Positions 27,041 to 38,082 of a stretch of 64,000 nt of DNA are shown here, one piece after another (position 1 is the first letter of the stretch; each line of letters starts with the position of its first letter). A program made the translations under genes and the position numbers. Source of the DNA: Erythrocercus mccallii (lineage: Eukaryota > Chordata > Aves > Passeriformes > Dicruridae); contig VZRG01002366.1 of NCBI GenBank assembly GCA_013397435.1, positions 42,026-106,025 on the forward strand, given 5' to 3'. The notes beneath the pieces are model-generated. The model was not told where the DNA came from. It ran no database searches and saw only the letters and a list, made by a program, of their open reading frames with translations.

Positions 27041-30000
27041 GAGAAATATAGATATCCTCTTTCTCTGTGGCAGTTCAGTGTCAGGCAGGGCTCCCACTAC
27101 TGATGTGTGGTGAACTTGTAAGGAATGTAGGTCTGAATCCAGATCCATTGCACAAAAGTAAAAATCTTGTGGGCATTTTATTGCCCACAGGTTCACTATA
27201 GAGACTGACAGAACCATGTACTGTTGTCATCAGAAGTAGAAATATCATATAAGAATAGATTCTCTGTTACTTTTCTGTACTGCAAAAAAGCAGAGATTGG
27301 CATGTATTCCAGCTAACAGCCACCTTTTTAATACCAATTTCTTCCTTTTCTCATACTGGTGTCCTGCTGGGGACAGAGACTGTTGAAAAAAGCACACAGT
27401 GTTCCGACTGTCTTCAGCTCTCTGTCAGCTTTTGAGCTTCTGCCAGCTCCTCTTTGTCAGCTCCCAAGGCCTCTCTAAACTTCAGAGGTGCTGGGGTTGT
27501 GACCAGCTTTCTGGCTGAACTTAAACTTTGGAGAGAGCCAGCCTCCTGAAGTGTGTGTTTGGTAAACAGGCAAGACTTCAGTAATAAGTTTAAATGCATA
27601 AAAATCTGTTACCGTGGATGCATTGCAGTATCTCTCTATCAGTCACAGGAATGATTCAATGTTGATTTCAATTTTTGTTGGCTGTAGGGTAGTACCTTCC
27701 TTATCTGTCATGGTGTGGGTGCCGCTAGGCAAGGACTTCTCTTACAGAAGTACAGCACGCGGCAGTACTACACCAGCGCTTCCTCAGCAGTTCCTTCCCT
27801 GCCCCCACCCTGTTTTATTCATTTACCAGAGGACAGCCTCCAGTGTAATGCAGCAGCATTGCAGCAGAGACTCTGCAGTAACTCCTGTCAGTGCAGAAGC
27901 CTGCAGCATACTTGTGCACTAGCGCTGAATATGAATGACTTCCCCTGCATTGCTGGAGTTGCAGAAATTCTGCAGTATGGTCCTTGGCAGTAGTTAGAAA
28001 GCAAAAGGCTAGATCAGATTGAAGAAAGAATTGTTCCAGCCATCCTCTTCCCTTCCCTTTGAATACTCTAGCTGAAGATGAAGAATAAAAAAAAGGGATT
28101 GAATCTAAGTGAAAAGAGTAAGAACATGGGACAGGTTCACAATGCCTATTTTTTACCATGTAACAATGCTGGAGCTTGGAATTCTGACTTTTATGAATGC
28201 TTTTTGAGGAGAAATAGTTCGGCTGAGATATTTTGCTTTTGCTCCACACTGGCATTACTGGAGAGCCTATCCTACAAAGAGTTTCATTCATGGTTTGACA
28301 GGCTTTAGCAATAGCTTGTCTTTCACACTGACAGTTCCTGCGTCTTATGTATGTCATATCTACAGCCAATTTCCCTGGCTTTCTGACCTGCCTTCAGATG
28401 GTTAGTGGAACTCATAAACAGGGCTATGGGCCCTACTACTAGCAGCTGTGAGGACTAGCAAGGCCAAGCTATTGTACATATATAAAGGGTATTTAGAAGA
28501 TGCTTTGTGAGAGAAGAAGGCAAGCCTTTTAGAGTCCAGTCATAGTCCCTGCTTGAGTTTCCAAAATTCAGTTTACTTCCTGTTCTTAGAACAGCACACT
28601 TTATTGTTCACACTCTGAATCCAACAGCAGAGTCAAGGGAACTTTTAAGGGTGAATAAAGATAGAGAGCCTGTGGCTAGTTTGGTGTTGTGGTGGAATAG
28701 GCCAGAAAACAAAGATTTCTAGCAGGAAGAAAGTGATTTCAGTTCCATCAGGGGATGGAGTATATTATTCCCTGATTAAATATATCTACTGAGTGACAGA
28801 AGGGAAAAAGAAAAGATTATCTCAGGCTTGTCTGGCAGATGCTTACGTAAAATACATCACGAACATTTCTGTTAGATGTGCTGCTGATGGCAAGCTTAGC
28901 AGGTGCAAATTAATGCTAACCATTTTCCTATGTGCTTTGCAAGTGCATTTCTTCATTTTGCCATGGAGAAAGCAAAGCCTCAATGGCATGATCAGAGTCT
29001 TAGTGAAAACAGGAAATAAAAAATTAAGTCCCTGGTGATTCTTACATCTCTAGGGTTTTTTTACTTTTGTCTTTCACACTGTCTTCAGGACCCATTACAG
29101 CTTCTGTGATAGTGATGTCACTATACTCCTCAGTTCTGTATGGGAAAGATCTTCTGGTACTGAGCTCCAACTGGCATGGTGGCCTGCCATTGTGCTGTAC
29201 AGCTGAAGAGAAATTTACCAATGAAATGTAAATGGACATTACTGTAACTTAAATGTATGTTAAATTTGGATAATTTTTTCATTTTACTACCCAAGTGACT
29301 TTTCTAGATTCTCCTGTTGTGTTCTATTGACATTCTCTATTTTGCACAAGCTGCTTACATATTTAAAAGAAAAATAAAAATTAATAGAAAAATAGAAAAA
29401 GAAAAACTCAAGTAATTTTAAATGCAACATTTCACACAACATTTTGAAATCTGTTGTGTTTAATGGAAGTGTGGGGGTTGCTTAATTTCACTAACAATAA
29501 CTACAGCATAAATGTAAGGCTTATCGCACACTTTTGGCTTCTCGTGAGATTTATCACATTTTTTGAGTTTCCTGAAGCTTTCCAAAACTAATCATACTGG
29601 GTCATTTGGCTTGTAAATGAGGACTACCCTTATCTAGACAGTTCTGGAAAAATTGGGTGAGATTGCTCTATGTCAGCTGAAATAATTTTCAGTGTATGAT
29701 AAACTGTTGTGAATCAACACTGATGTTTTCTACAGCCTCTTAATGTGTCTCACATAAGGTATGTTCATATTAATCAGGAAAAGTCCTTTTATTATTCTAT
29801 ATTTTAATGTCAATTGTGAAAGAAGAAGTGTAAAATGCAGCTAAATTACATGTGCTTTTGTGGTGGGTTTTTCTTACAGTTCCTATTCTAATTTATGTGA
29901 ATAAGCAGAAGGGCTCCTCTCTTGCTGACTGTTATTGCTGAAAATGTGATTTGCTACAAGATGCTCCATAATCTACAGAGAACCAGGGTCATGATTATAA

Positions 30001-30140
30001 ATCTAAATTGTAGATGTCACATGTTTTCTGTGGTAACAAATTCTGATACCATAAATGTCAAACAGTGCAGGATCGCCAGACACAAAAATTAGCCCACAAG
30101 GGGCAGTCTTTTTCTTACTCTAGTATGTGGAGTGACAGAA

Positions 30141-30180
30141 TTAAAAAAAAAAAAAAAAGAAAAAAAAAAGAAAAAAAAGT
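30141..30180. repeat. A-rich tract with G interruptions
   Basis: Runs of A broken by single G bases span about 40 nt. The Lys-rich and Phe-rich open frames on the two strands come from this tract. Confidence 0.85.
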
Positions 30181-31314
30181 CTTGGTTAGAGAATGTGCTT
30201 TTTTTAAAATGAAAATATTCCTTTTCAAATGTTTCCTCCTGAAAAGTCTGCAATGTTGGAAAACCTTCACCATATATACACAGACTTCTTCCCATTAAAA
30301 TGTATAGTTCTCATTACTTTCTTTTGCAAGTCAGCTATATCTTCATTGTGTTTGAAAAGGTCGAAAAACATCACAACATTTTAGAGCCTATTTGAAAATT
30401 TTTAACAAATCTGAAGATAATTCTGTCACTGTGTATCTTTATTGTGACAGAAAAACCTCAAAATGGCAAAAATAGCATGGAAGAACTGTAGAACTGTGGA
30501 AGAAATACTGAGCAATCAGGAATTAGAATTTTATTTAGACTTGAATTTAATGAGCATGAACTACAGAGAGCATTATCTTTCTCCACTGTGAATTTGTAAG
30601 CTTCATTCATTACTCTTTCCCATAGCTTTCATATTAATAAAAATGTTATTTCTACCAACCTGTCCACTGTGTGACAATTTCATAGGACTGTGCTGTCAAC
30701 AGCCTTGCTTTGAGGAATACAAAATTGTGCCATGGATACATTGGAGTTAGGAATGCATGCAACAAGGAGACTGTTACTTTTCAGTCCTACTGTGGTATGA
30801 CAACTTTGCAAACAGGGCATTCAATTTGCATCGTAGGGAAAGACAGTGTATTGTGTTGGTAATCATTTTAAAGCTGTTTTTCTCCTCCTCTACAGAAGCA
30901 AAGCTGCTGTCTATACATGCTGCCAAACTGTCATTAAATTAATTGAGCTGCAATCTCAGGTGACTTCTAGTGTAGTTTAATGGGGATCTTACTGCATCTT
31001 CAAGTTTGGGTAGTGTCGTGTCATACTTTTCAGGGTTTTCTTGTAGCAATTGTTTGACCTGTGAGTTGTTCAGAACTCTGGTAAATACAGTGACCTGAAA
31101 TGGCTGTCTAATGCATGTTTGATTTATATTATTACTTTGTGAATAGTGAGAGATAACAGCATCACTCATCTTTAGAGGAGGACTGCTGTATGAGATATTA
31201 AGTAAGCAGTCATAACTGTGTACCATAAAAGGTTACTGGAATTTTCAAGATATTCACAGTGAGTGCACAAGCATTCTTTTGCTCTTTGACATGCTGCATC
31301 ATAACACAGCAATA

Positions 31315-31332
31315 CATACACACACACACAAA
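31315..31332. repeat. Short (CA)n microsatellite
   Basis: About eight CA units follow an imperfect ATACATA lead-in. Confidence 0.8.
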
Positions 31333-32471
31333 AAAGGGTTATTTGCAAAAATATATGAAAAATGGAACAAATGATTTCATAACTATGACTTAACAAATTT
31401 TGTTGTTTCACATGAAGTCTGTCTACCAAATCTCGTTCCTATGGCTTATATTCCAGCTCCTGACAACATTTACCAAAATCTGTGTTCTTAATATTAACTG
31501 CCAGGAAAAATAAAGTTAATTTTTCCCCTATGTGTAGGAATCATGCTAATTTTTTTGTTCCTACTGAAACCATTCTGACCAGCAGAAGTCAAATTCATAT
31601 TCTGTCTGGGTGGAAATAAGACCTTTGTAAAATTGGAATTTACTCCAAGGAACTATGTAGCACTAACTTTCAGTCAAATAAAGTATGAAGAATCAACAGT
31701 AAAACATGACATTATTAGGAGTAGAAAAAGTCTGTGTATTCTTGATTCATAAAAATGTTTTCAGGATATCCCCTCCTTCCTTAAAAAGCCTAATTTTAAA
31801 TCTATTGTAAAGCAAGAACCAAAATGTTGATACCTTGAAATGATGTGGCCAGAGAGACTTTTAGTTTCTTGGTAGGTGTAGCTGTTAGCTGAGGATGTTC
31901 ATGAGAGCTTCTGAAATCTTTGGCATAAGAGCAGATCCTGAGCTGACAGAAGCTGGCATGGCTTCATGACCTATGATAATCAAATCTGACAATCTTAGAT
32001 ACTGATGGAGCGGTAGCCTTAGTGAAATGCTTTAACAGTTGATTTGGAGGATGGATATAAACAGACTGAAAAATACATCTAAATTTAGTCAATACTACTA
32101 CAATGGCATATATGTGGGCCCTATTACAAATGCCTTCCTCAGGCTTAAAGGGCCCACCTGACCACTTTTGATTTTGGCCTTGAAAAGGGAGTATGATGCC
32201 CTCTTTTGAGCAGATTATCCCCTTCTGCCCTAAGGGGCAGGAACTGTTGAGGGTTTAATTATTTTTTTATCCTTAAATATGAATTCTTAATTTTAGTTCT
32301 CATCTCTGACTGCCTGAGTGACTGTGATCATCAAGGAAAAAAAATCAAAACCAAACAATACTTAAATTTTTAAGTGAAATTTTGGTTCAGCTGGTTTTTT
32401 TCCTGAGGTCTGTCAGCGCTTCTCCAAACCAGAGGTTTGTCTGGATAATGGAGTTTCTTGAAGGCCTGTGG

Positions 32472-33008
32472 TGTAACTATCCTGAGAGAAGAGACTCCTA
32501 GCCATGAAGGCCTGAAGACTTAACAGCTCATCTCTCTCTTTCCTTTGACTCAACCCTATTTGTAACAGTACTTGTCACAGGGCTTTACAAATTAATTTTC
32601 TGCTTAGCACATAGGTTTTTTAGCCACCTTAAATCTCTGTTAATGGGCTGTCAAGTACTCACTGCATGACTCAGAGAATGATACCATCCCATTGTGAGAT
32701 GCTCCACCCAGGGGGAGGAGCCAAGCATTCCCACCTGGATATAATCTGGGATTTGAGACAGCACAGTGGGCTTTTTACCCACTGGACTCCCACAGGACCA
32801 GAGCTACCAGACCTTTCTACAGGATTACTGCTTCAATAAGACCACATTCACCCTAACAGGGTGTCACGGTGTATTCTGACTCTGTCAGTGGTTTTTTTTT
32901 ACTATTGCATTTATTTTATTTTACTTTATTTTACTTCTTTCTTTTCTTTTTAATAAATTGCATTACTGACTTGGAGTCTCTCACTGGTTTTGCTTTCAAA
33001 CCAGTACA
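32472..33008 (+). mobile_element. Avian endogenous-retrovirus LTR, plus strand
   Basis: The block CCCATTGTGAGATGCTCCAC (near 32690-32707) and the CAGGGTGTCA...CTCTGTCAG block (near 32860-32888) are shared with the minus-strand LTR at 8652-9215. A GATATAATC promoter-like element lies near 32740, and AATAAATTG near 32952 is a possible poly(A) signal. The unit appears to end AACCAGTACA at 33008. The start at 32472 (TGTAAC) is tentative, since its GTGG flank does not exactly match the GAGG after 33008. It is solo, with no internal region. Confidence 0.7.
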
Positions 33009-34277
33009 GAGGGTGTCTCTATGGTTTTGCACATCTTTTGTACAGCAAAGATGGGATAAATACAGTTCCTTGTTTTTGTCATAGTATTGTTGTTTCATTA
33101 GTGCACCATTTTGGCTACTAATTTGTGAGATGCTAACAGAAAACAAACAGAGCTGATAGCTATTTCCTATTGAACAGATAATTACAGCCTGCATTAGTAA
33201 GTGCTTGGCCATGATGCACTTGCAGCTTTGTTGTAGTGAACTGAAGTGAATTTAAAATCATACAGATGTCTAGATTTTACTAATTGCATGTGAGTGACTG
33301 TGGGTATTTCTCCTCTTTATACTAAAAAATAGTATAAAGGACTTACCACAGTAGTTAAAACCAAGAGGGGAAAAGTGAAATTTTTCTTCTCTTTCTTCTT
33401 GCTTAATGCTGGAATCACTTCACTGAAATCAGTAGTTAATAACTTATATGGGGATTAATTTCTTATGACAAATATCATCCCAGTGAAAGATTAATATATT
33501 CACTGGATCATATGCATCTGATTTAGTTGAGGGATTATACCAATAAAAGACTTTGTGACTGACAATGCAGTTGTTAAAATCCATTTTGAATGGTGGTGCA
33601 TAACGGTTACTGTTCAAGTCTATTATTGTCAATATTACTGACTGTAAAGGGAAACATAATTCAATGTAATTCATTGTACCGGGAAATTAAACAGTAGCAC
33701 AGTAAAATCTTCCAATTAGTTTTCAAACTGAATATTTTATAAAAAACTCAGTGTTTGCTAGAGTTATACTACGAGAGTTCTCTTTATTTCTTTCTTTCTA
33801 GATAAGTTAGTTGTGCATTTTATATATAACTTACATAACACTCAAGCTCTTTCATGGTGTGAATGTAGGGTTTTTTCTAATCAATCTATCTGTCTCTCTA
33901 GCTATCAAGTTTATATATAAACTCTTGATTTTTACTGATGACCTACTTCGGGTTGAGTCAATATCTGAAAGTTCTCAGCCATGGGTGTCTCTTGCCTTCT
34001 GAATGGCTAGAGCCATGCCTTGGGACCTTCTTACTGCTTTGTGCTTAGGTATGCTTTCTATCCTTGGTCAAAGATTGGGTCTCTGAGGCTTGAGCAGTAA
34101 TATGTTATTTCTGAGTGTTTAACTTTAGAGTGTGTTTGAAGTAAGTTTTTCAGAAGGAATAATAAGTCTGACTGTTGTACTGACTTAACAGAAAAAAACC
34201 TAGTATTTCTATAAGGAAATGTTGTAGCTAGATTTTTTAGTTGTTGCTGAATTTGTTTGTTCTTTTTCTATTTGCAG

Positions 34278-34346
34278 AAAGTGAGTGAAAAGGTAGGAGG
34301 TGCAGAAGGAACAAAGCTAGATGATGATTTCAAAGAAATGGAAAGG
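34278..34346 (+). CDS. SH3GL2: SH3GL2 exon 2 (residues 16-38)
   Basis: This 69-nt exon encodes 23 complete codons from KVSEKVGG to DDDFKEMER. The acceptor is a pyrimidine-rich tract ending in TTTGCAG and the donor is GTAAGT, both phase 0. Residues 16 to about 21 complete the amphipathic helix H0, which inserts into membrane and begins in exon 1. The rest opens the first BAR helix. A reading frame runs on past the donor into the intron, but the donor and the family alignment place the border after the arginine codon AGG. Confidence 0.97.
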
Positions 34347-36208
34347 GTAAGTCTTAATACAGTGTGTATTCATTATTACCATGCATTTTTTCTTTCTAGG
34401 ACTGGAATTTCAAAGATTTTGACCTGGAATCACTCAGAGAATTTTGAAATACATCACTTTTATTCAGCAGGGCTGAGAGGGCTGAGTTTTCCATTTTCTA
34501 TTTCTTTTTGTTTTCTAACCAGGGGATATGTGATGTAGAGCACTCTATAATGCAAATATATCATTCGGAGATTGAGGCTGAAGTCAGCTACAAATTAGCT
34601 GCAGTTAAACCATTGTATAGGATCCCTGAACACTGAGTCAGTCTCCAGGACAGCCATTTAAGTGGTGAAGGGTGTTGGTAGTTCTCCACTCCTTGTCTAT
34701 CAAGGCACTGGGCATGACCGTGGCACTGGAGTATCCATTCACAGGTTCATAGGTCCTGTCAGGCAGCCTCCACTGGCAACGTGCTTCAGGTACATGGGTC
34801 TAACTCTCCAACAGGCTGCTTGGTGAGGCTGGCAGTGAGCATTAAGTGTCTCAGTGGAGGGGAAGAAAAAAGCCACAGCTGTGTGTGGCAGTGATGGGAT
34901 TTCACCGGAAAGGATCAGCAAAGGCAGCATTTTTTCAGGCCTCAACTTTGAAAGGTACTTTGAAAGGTTGGCAGCACAGGAGACAAAACCACTGAAAGCT
35001 GAGGAAGGCATGGAGTAAACTTACAGTTGCCTCCACACTCCTCACCTGGCCCTGTGTCCACTGCCAGCTTTCCTGCAGGCAATGGACATGATTCTTCTGT
35101 GAGTCCCTGGTTTTCTGTTTCCTCACCCCTACTATCCTCTGCAGCCTCCCAGCCATTTCTCTGTTCCCTGCCAGGCAGTTCAGCTACTTAGTCACCCAAG
35201 TCTGGCAGACCTCTCCTGCTTCTCTGTGTAAATGATAGAGCAAGACCCAGCAGATGGCAGTGGCAACAGGAAACAGAAAGACATCATGACAGCATGATGC
35301 AACCAACCTATCTCAGGTGTTCTTTTTTAAAATAGGAACTTGCCATTATGATAAAGGAGTTCACTCTGTGGGACACAAGCTACCCTGCAGAGAAATGCAA
35401 TATGTCCTCATAAATACAGAATACAGGGCATTATGGGAATCCCCCATAATCTGCCAAAGCAGCATTTTTTCTCTGAGACCTGATTCTGAGAGTAAGAATA
35501 GTTGCATACTTTGCTACATTCAGTCTTGGATTTGGATAGGGACGACTTCCTGAGAAAGGAGGACTTCTTACTACAAAATAAAGCAGAAGAAAGTAATGCT
35601 ATTCAGTTCTAAGTTCTTTAAAATCATAAACATGAGAATCAGCCAGGGAGAAATAAATGGTCTGTTCATCCATGCTGATAGGTTTCTTGAAACTGGGAAC
35701 TGAGTGATATTTAGTCTTCCTTACCTCAATTTTACCAGACCTTGCTCTGGAAGGAGTAAACAGCCCATTTTATTGTTAACAATGACTTCTGTTTTCCTCT
35801 CATTTTGCCAGTTATTAGGGGAACAAAGATAGACAGTTCTCCAAAAAGTTGTCAATGACTGTTCTATCAAAAAGTTTTCCCTATTGTGGATATATTGCCA
35901 GGGTAATAGAAAGAATTACCACTGTTCAGTGATCAAATGTATCAAGTGTATCAATAACACTGTACAATGTATCAAATTCCGAACACATTCTGAGCTACTC
36001 CGTACTAATGGCCTTAATTGACAGTGAACCTGCTATAAACTGAAATGGTGGACTCATGCTTTAGTATTTTTCAGGGTATTACCACCTTTCTGGTACCAGG
36101 ACTGTTCTGAAGTAGATAGAAATAAAATTATAAAAAGAGTTAAAAGAATTTATAGGAACAAAATGTCTAACCTTCATGTTTCTTTTTGTTTAACCCTCTG
36201 TCCTCTAG
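34347..36208 (+). other. SH3GL2: SH3GL2 intron 2
   Basis: The intron is 1862 bp from GTAAGT to CTAG. The segment 34640-35300 is clearly richer in GC than its surroundings and carries short overlapping open frames on the minus strand. It resembles no repeat I can name, and it may be an old decayed element or a conserved noncoding block. Confidence 0.8.
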
Positions 36209-36281
36209 AAAGTGGATGTTACCAGCAGGGCAGTTATGGAAATAATGGCAAAGACAATAGAATATCTTCAGCCAAATCCAG
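36209..36281 (+). CDS. SH3GL2: SH3GL2 exon 3 (residues 39-62, codon 63 split)
   Basis: This 73-nt exon encodes [20 protein letters not shown] and then QPNP, with one base (G) of the next alanine codon before the donor GTAACC. The acceptor is CCTCTAG. It forms the middle of BAR helix 1, part of the dimer interface. As I recall the human protein, the residue after MEIM is threonine, and here it is alanine. The exon is too short and interrupted to show up as a notable open frame, so it was found from the splice borders and the family sequence. Confidence 0.96.
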
Positions 36282-36574
36282 GTAACCTAGTTTCACAATT
36301 TTACAATTTTGCAGCACTTCTTGAAAACACACCCTCTCACTGGTATTAGGTCTGACAGATCTCATCCTCACTAGTGCAATTAAGATTGACACAAGATTGA
36401 AGTTACCATAAAGTAAACAACAGAGATGAGTACAGACCTCTGTGTTAGGATGTCATGGGGAATGGAGACTGGCTTTGGAAGGCTTGTTTCCCTTTTGAGT
36501 CTTTCTTTAGGTAGGCGGGCAGCACATGCCTATGAACCAGCTGCACTTACTTGTAGGAACCAGCTTGTCAGCAC

Positions 36575-37150
36575 TGTGATGTCAGCAGTTGAAGAGACAG
36601 GGTCCATGGTTTGCATGCATGAAGCCAATTTTATTGATTACAAAGCTTAATATATATACTTTTTCAGCTATAGCTAAAATTAGCAACAATCACGTCTCTT
36701 AGTAACGTTGCTAAACCATAGCTTTGCACAGGCTCACACAGGCATGCATGGTCCTGCATGATTTGTCCCAAACACAGCACACTGTTATCTTTTGCTTCCT
36801 CCTTCAGGGTTCTGCCGTGACTTGCCAGGGCTTGGAGCCCACCAAAGTTAGCACATCTATAACGAGTTGAGCAGTACTCTGAGTCCTGCTCTCTAGCTGT
36901 ATTCCCATATTGTGAGGGGACCATGGGGCACTCCCTTGAAGCTGGTGATGCCTGTGGCTGCCCAAGGCAACAGGGCAGGGCCTGCAGCCAGCGCCCATCC
37001 CTTGGCTGCAGCCAAGAGCTGGAGGCGCTGGGGCAGCTACAGCCCTGGGCATGGGAAAGGTGAAGCCCTACCATCAGCCCACACCTGGGGATCAGGAGAG
37101 GCATGGTAGGACTGTCTGCATGAGGCAGCTCTCTCTTTCACCTTCCCAGT
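36575..37150 (-). mobile_element. LTR-like unit in intron 3, minus strand (borders approximate)
   Basis: On the minus strand a TATATATATTAAG promoter element (36650-36660 region) is followed about 20 nt later by CAATAAA (36629-36635), then about 55 nt to a CACATCA-type end at 36575-36581 (reading ...GACATCACA). This closely spaced TATA-poly(A) arrangement with a short R is known from alpharetrovirus-like and ERVK-type LTRs. The upstream U3 side extends into a GC-rich segment up to about 37.1 kb. I could not find a matching target duplication, so the far border is uncertain and the call rests on signal order. Confidence 0.6.
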
Positions 37151-37629
37151 CATTTGCATTGTGAAGGAAAAGGACCAGGCAGTCCTTGTGGACCGTGGAA
37201 AAGCAAAGTTCCAAAGCAATTTCTTTAATGGCACAAGAAGAGATACAACTTTTCTTCTGGTTCTCTGTCAATTTCCCATACTAATTACAGAAAAGGGATG
37301 GTGTGAAAGAGCTGTTGATTTCATACTAGAGAAAAAGACAGAAAATCAAGTTATCAAACATGTCTAAATTGAACCCTTGAAACAGAAACCAGTGAGTCTT
37401 TTTCATAGGGAGATGAAAGAACAGGTTTGATTGGGCTGATGAAGAACTGTGTGTTCATCTTTTGCCAAAGACTTCTCCCAGGGACGGGTGATCTGGACCT
37501 GCAATAAAAGGGGAATTACATGGAGAATTACAGTGAATATCATGGAGATTTCTGTAGTGATCTAGGAACATAACTGTTTTGTTACTAGTGTAAGTCAATG
37601 CCAGCGTCACTGGTAAGGTCAATGGAGTT

Positions 37630-37800
37630 ATCTTGTGATAAATCACAGACTGTGCAGAGTTGGAAGGGATCCTCAAGGATTATTGAGTCCTAGCCCTGCA
37701 CAGCACCATCCCCAAGATTCATACCATATGCCTGAGAGTGTTGTACAAACACTTATCAAACTCTGTCAGGCTGATTCTGCGACCACTTCCTTGAAGGTAA
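37630..37800 (-). mobile_element. CR1 LINE, 3' end fragment
   Basis: The plus strand reads TTGGAAGGGATCCTCAAGG, then a decayed CCTAGCCCTGCACAGCACC and GCCTGAGAGTGTTGTACAAA, and ends near TGCGACCACTTCCTTGAAGG. This is the reverse complement of an avian CR1 3' end. Only about 170 bp remain. Confidence 0.82.
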
Positions 37801-38037
37801 AATTAGGTCTTCTGTGTACCATAAGTATCTTAGAGTTTTGTGGAACTACAGACCAAATTCACACATTTACATTGAGAAATTTTGTTCCTAATAGCTGGAA
37901 ATAAATTTGACTGCTGTGAAATATTTCAGCTCCAGTGTGGTATGCTGAAGGAGTATTACTGGTACATTAATTGGTGATATTTTTATATTAGACCACTGAA
38001 GAAAAGATAATATTTTGATGATGCAGACAGCAGATTA

Positions 38038-38082
38038 AAAAAAAAACAAACAAACAACCAAAAACCAACAACCCCCCCCCAC
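38038..38082. repeat. A/C-rich low-complexity run
   Basis: AAAC and AAACC units end in a run of nine or ten C. Confidence 0.8.

Larger units (their letters stand above)
1..34277 (+). other. SH3GL2: 3' part of SH3GL2 intron 1
   Basis: No exon of SH3GL2 precedes 34278, and exon 1 is absent, so this is the end of the long first intron. It is AT-rich and holds LTRs at 4.2-6.0, 8.65-9.2 and 32.5-33.0 kb, CR1 pieces at 6.8, 13.4-14.5 and 21.4 kb, and simple repeats. I see no recognisable gene in 1-4197, 6027-6770, 7210-8650, 9220-13360, 14560-21390, 21880-32460 or 33010-34277. Open frames there are short, overlap on both strands, and match nothing I know. Confidence 0.85.
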
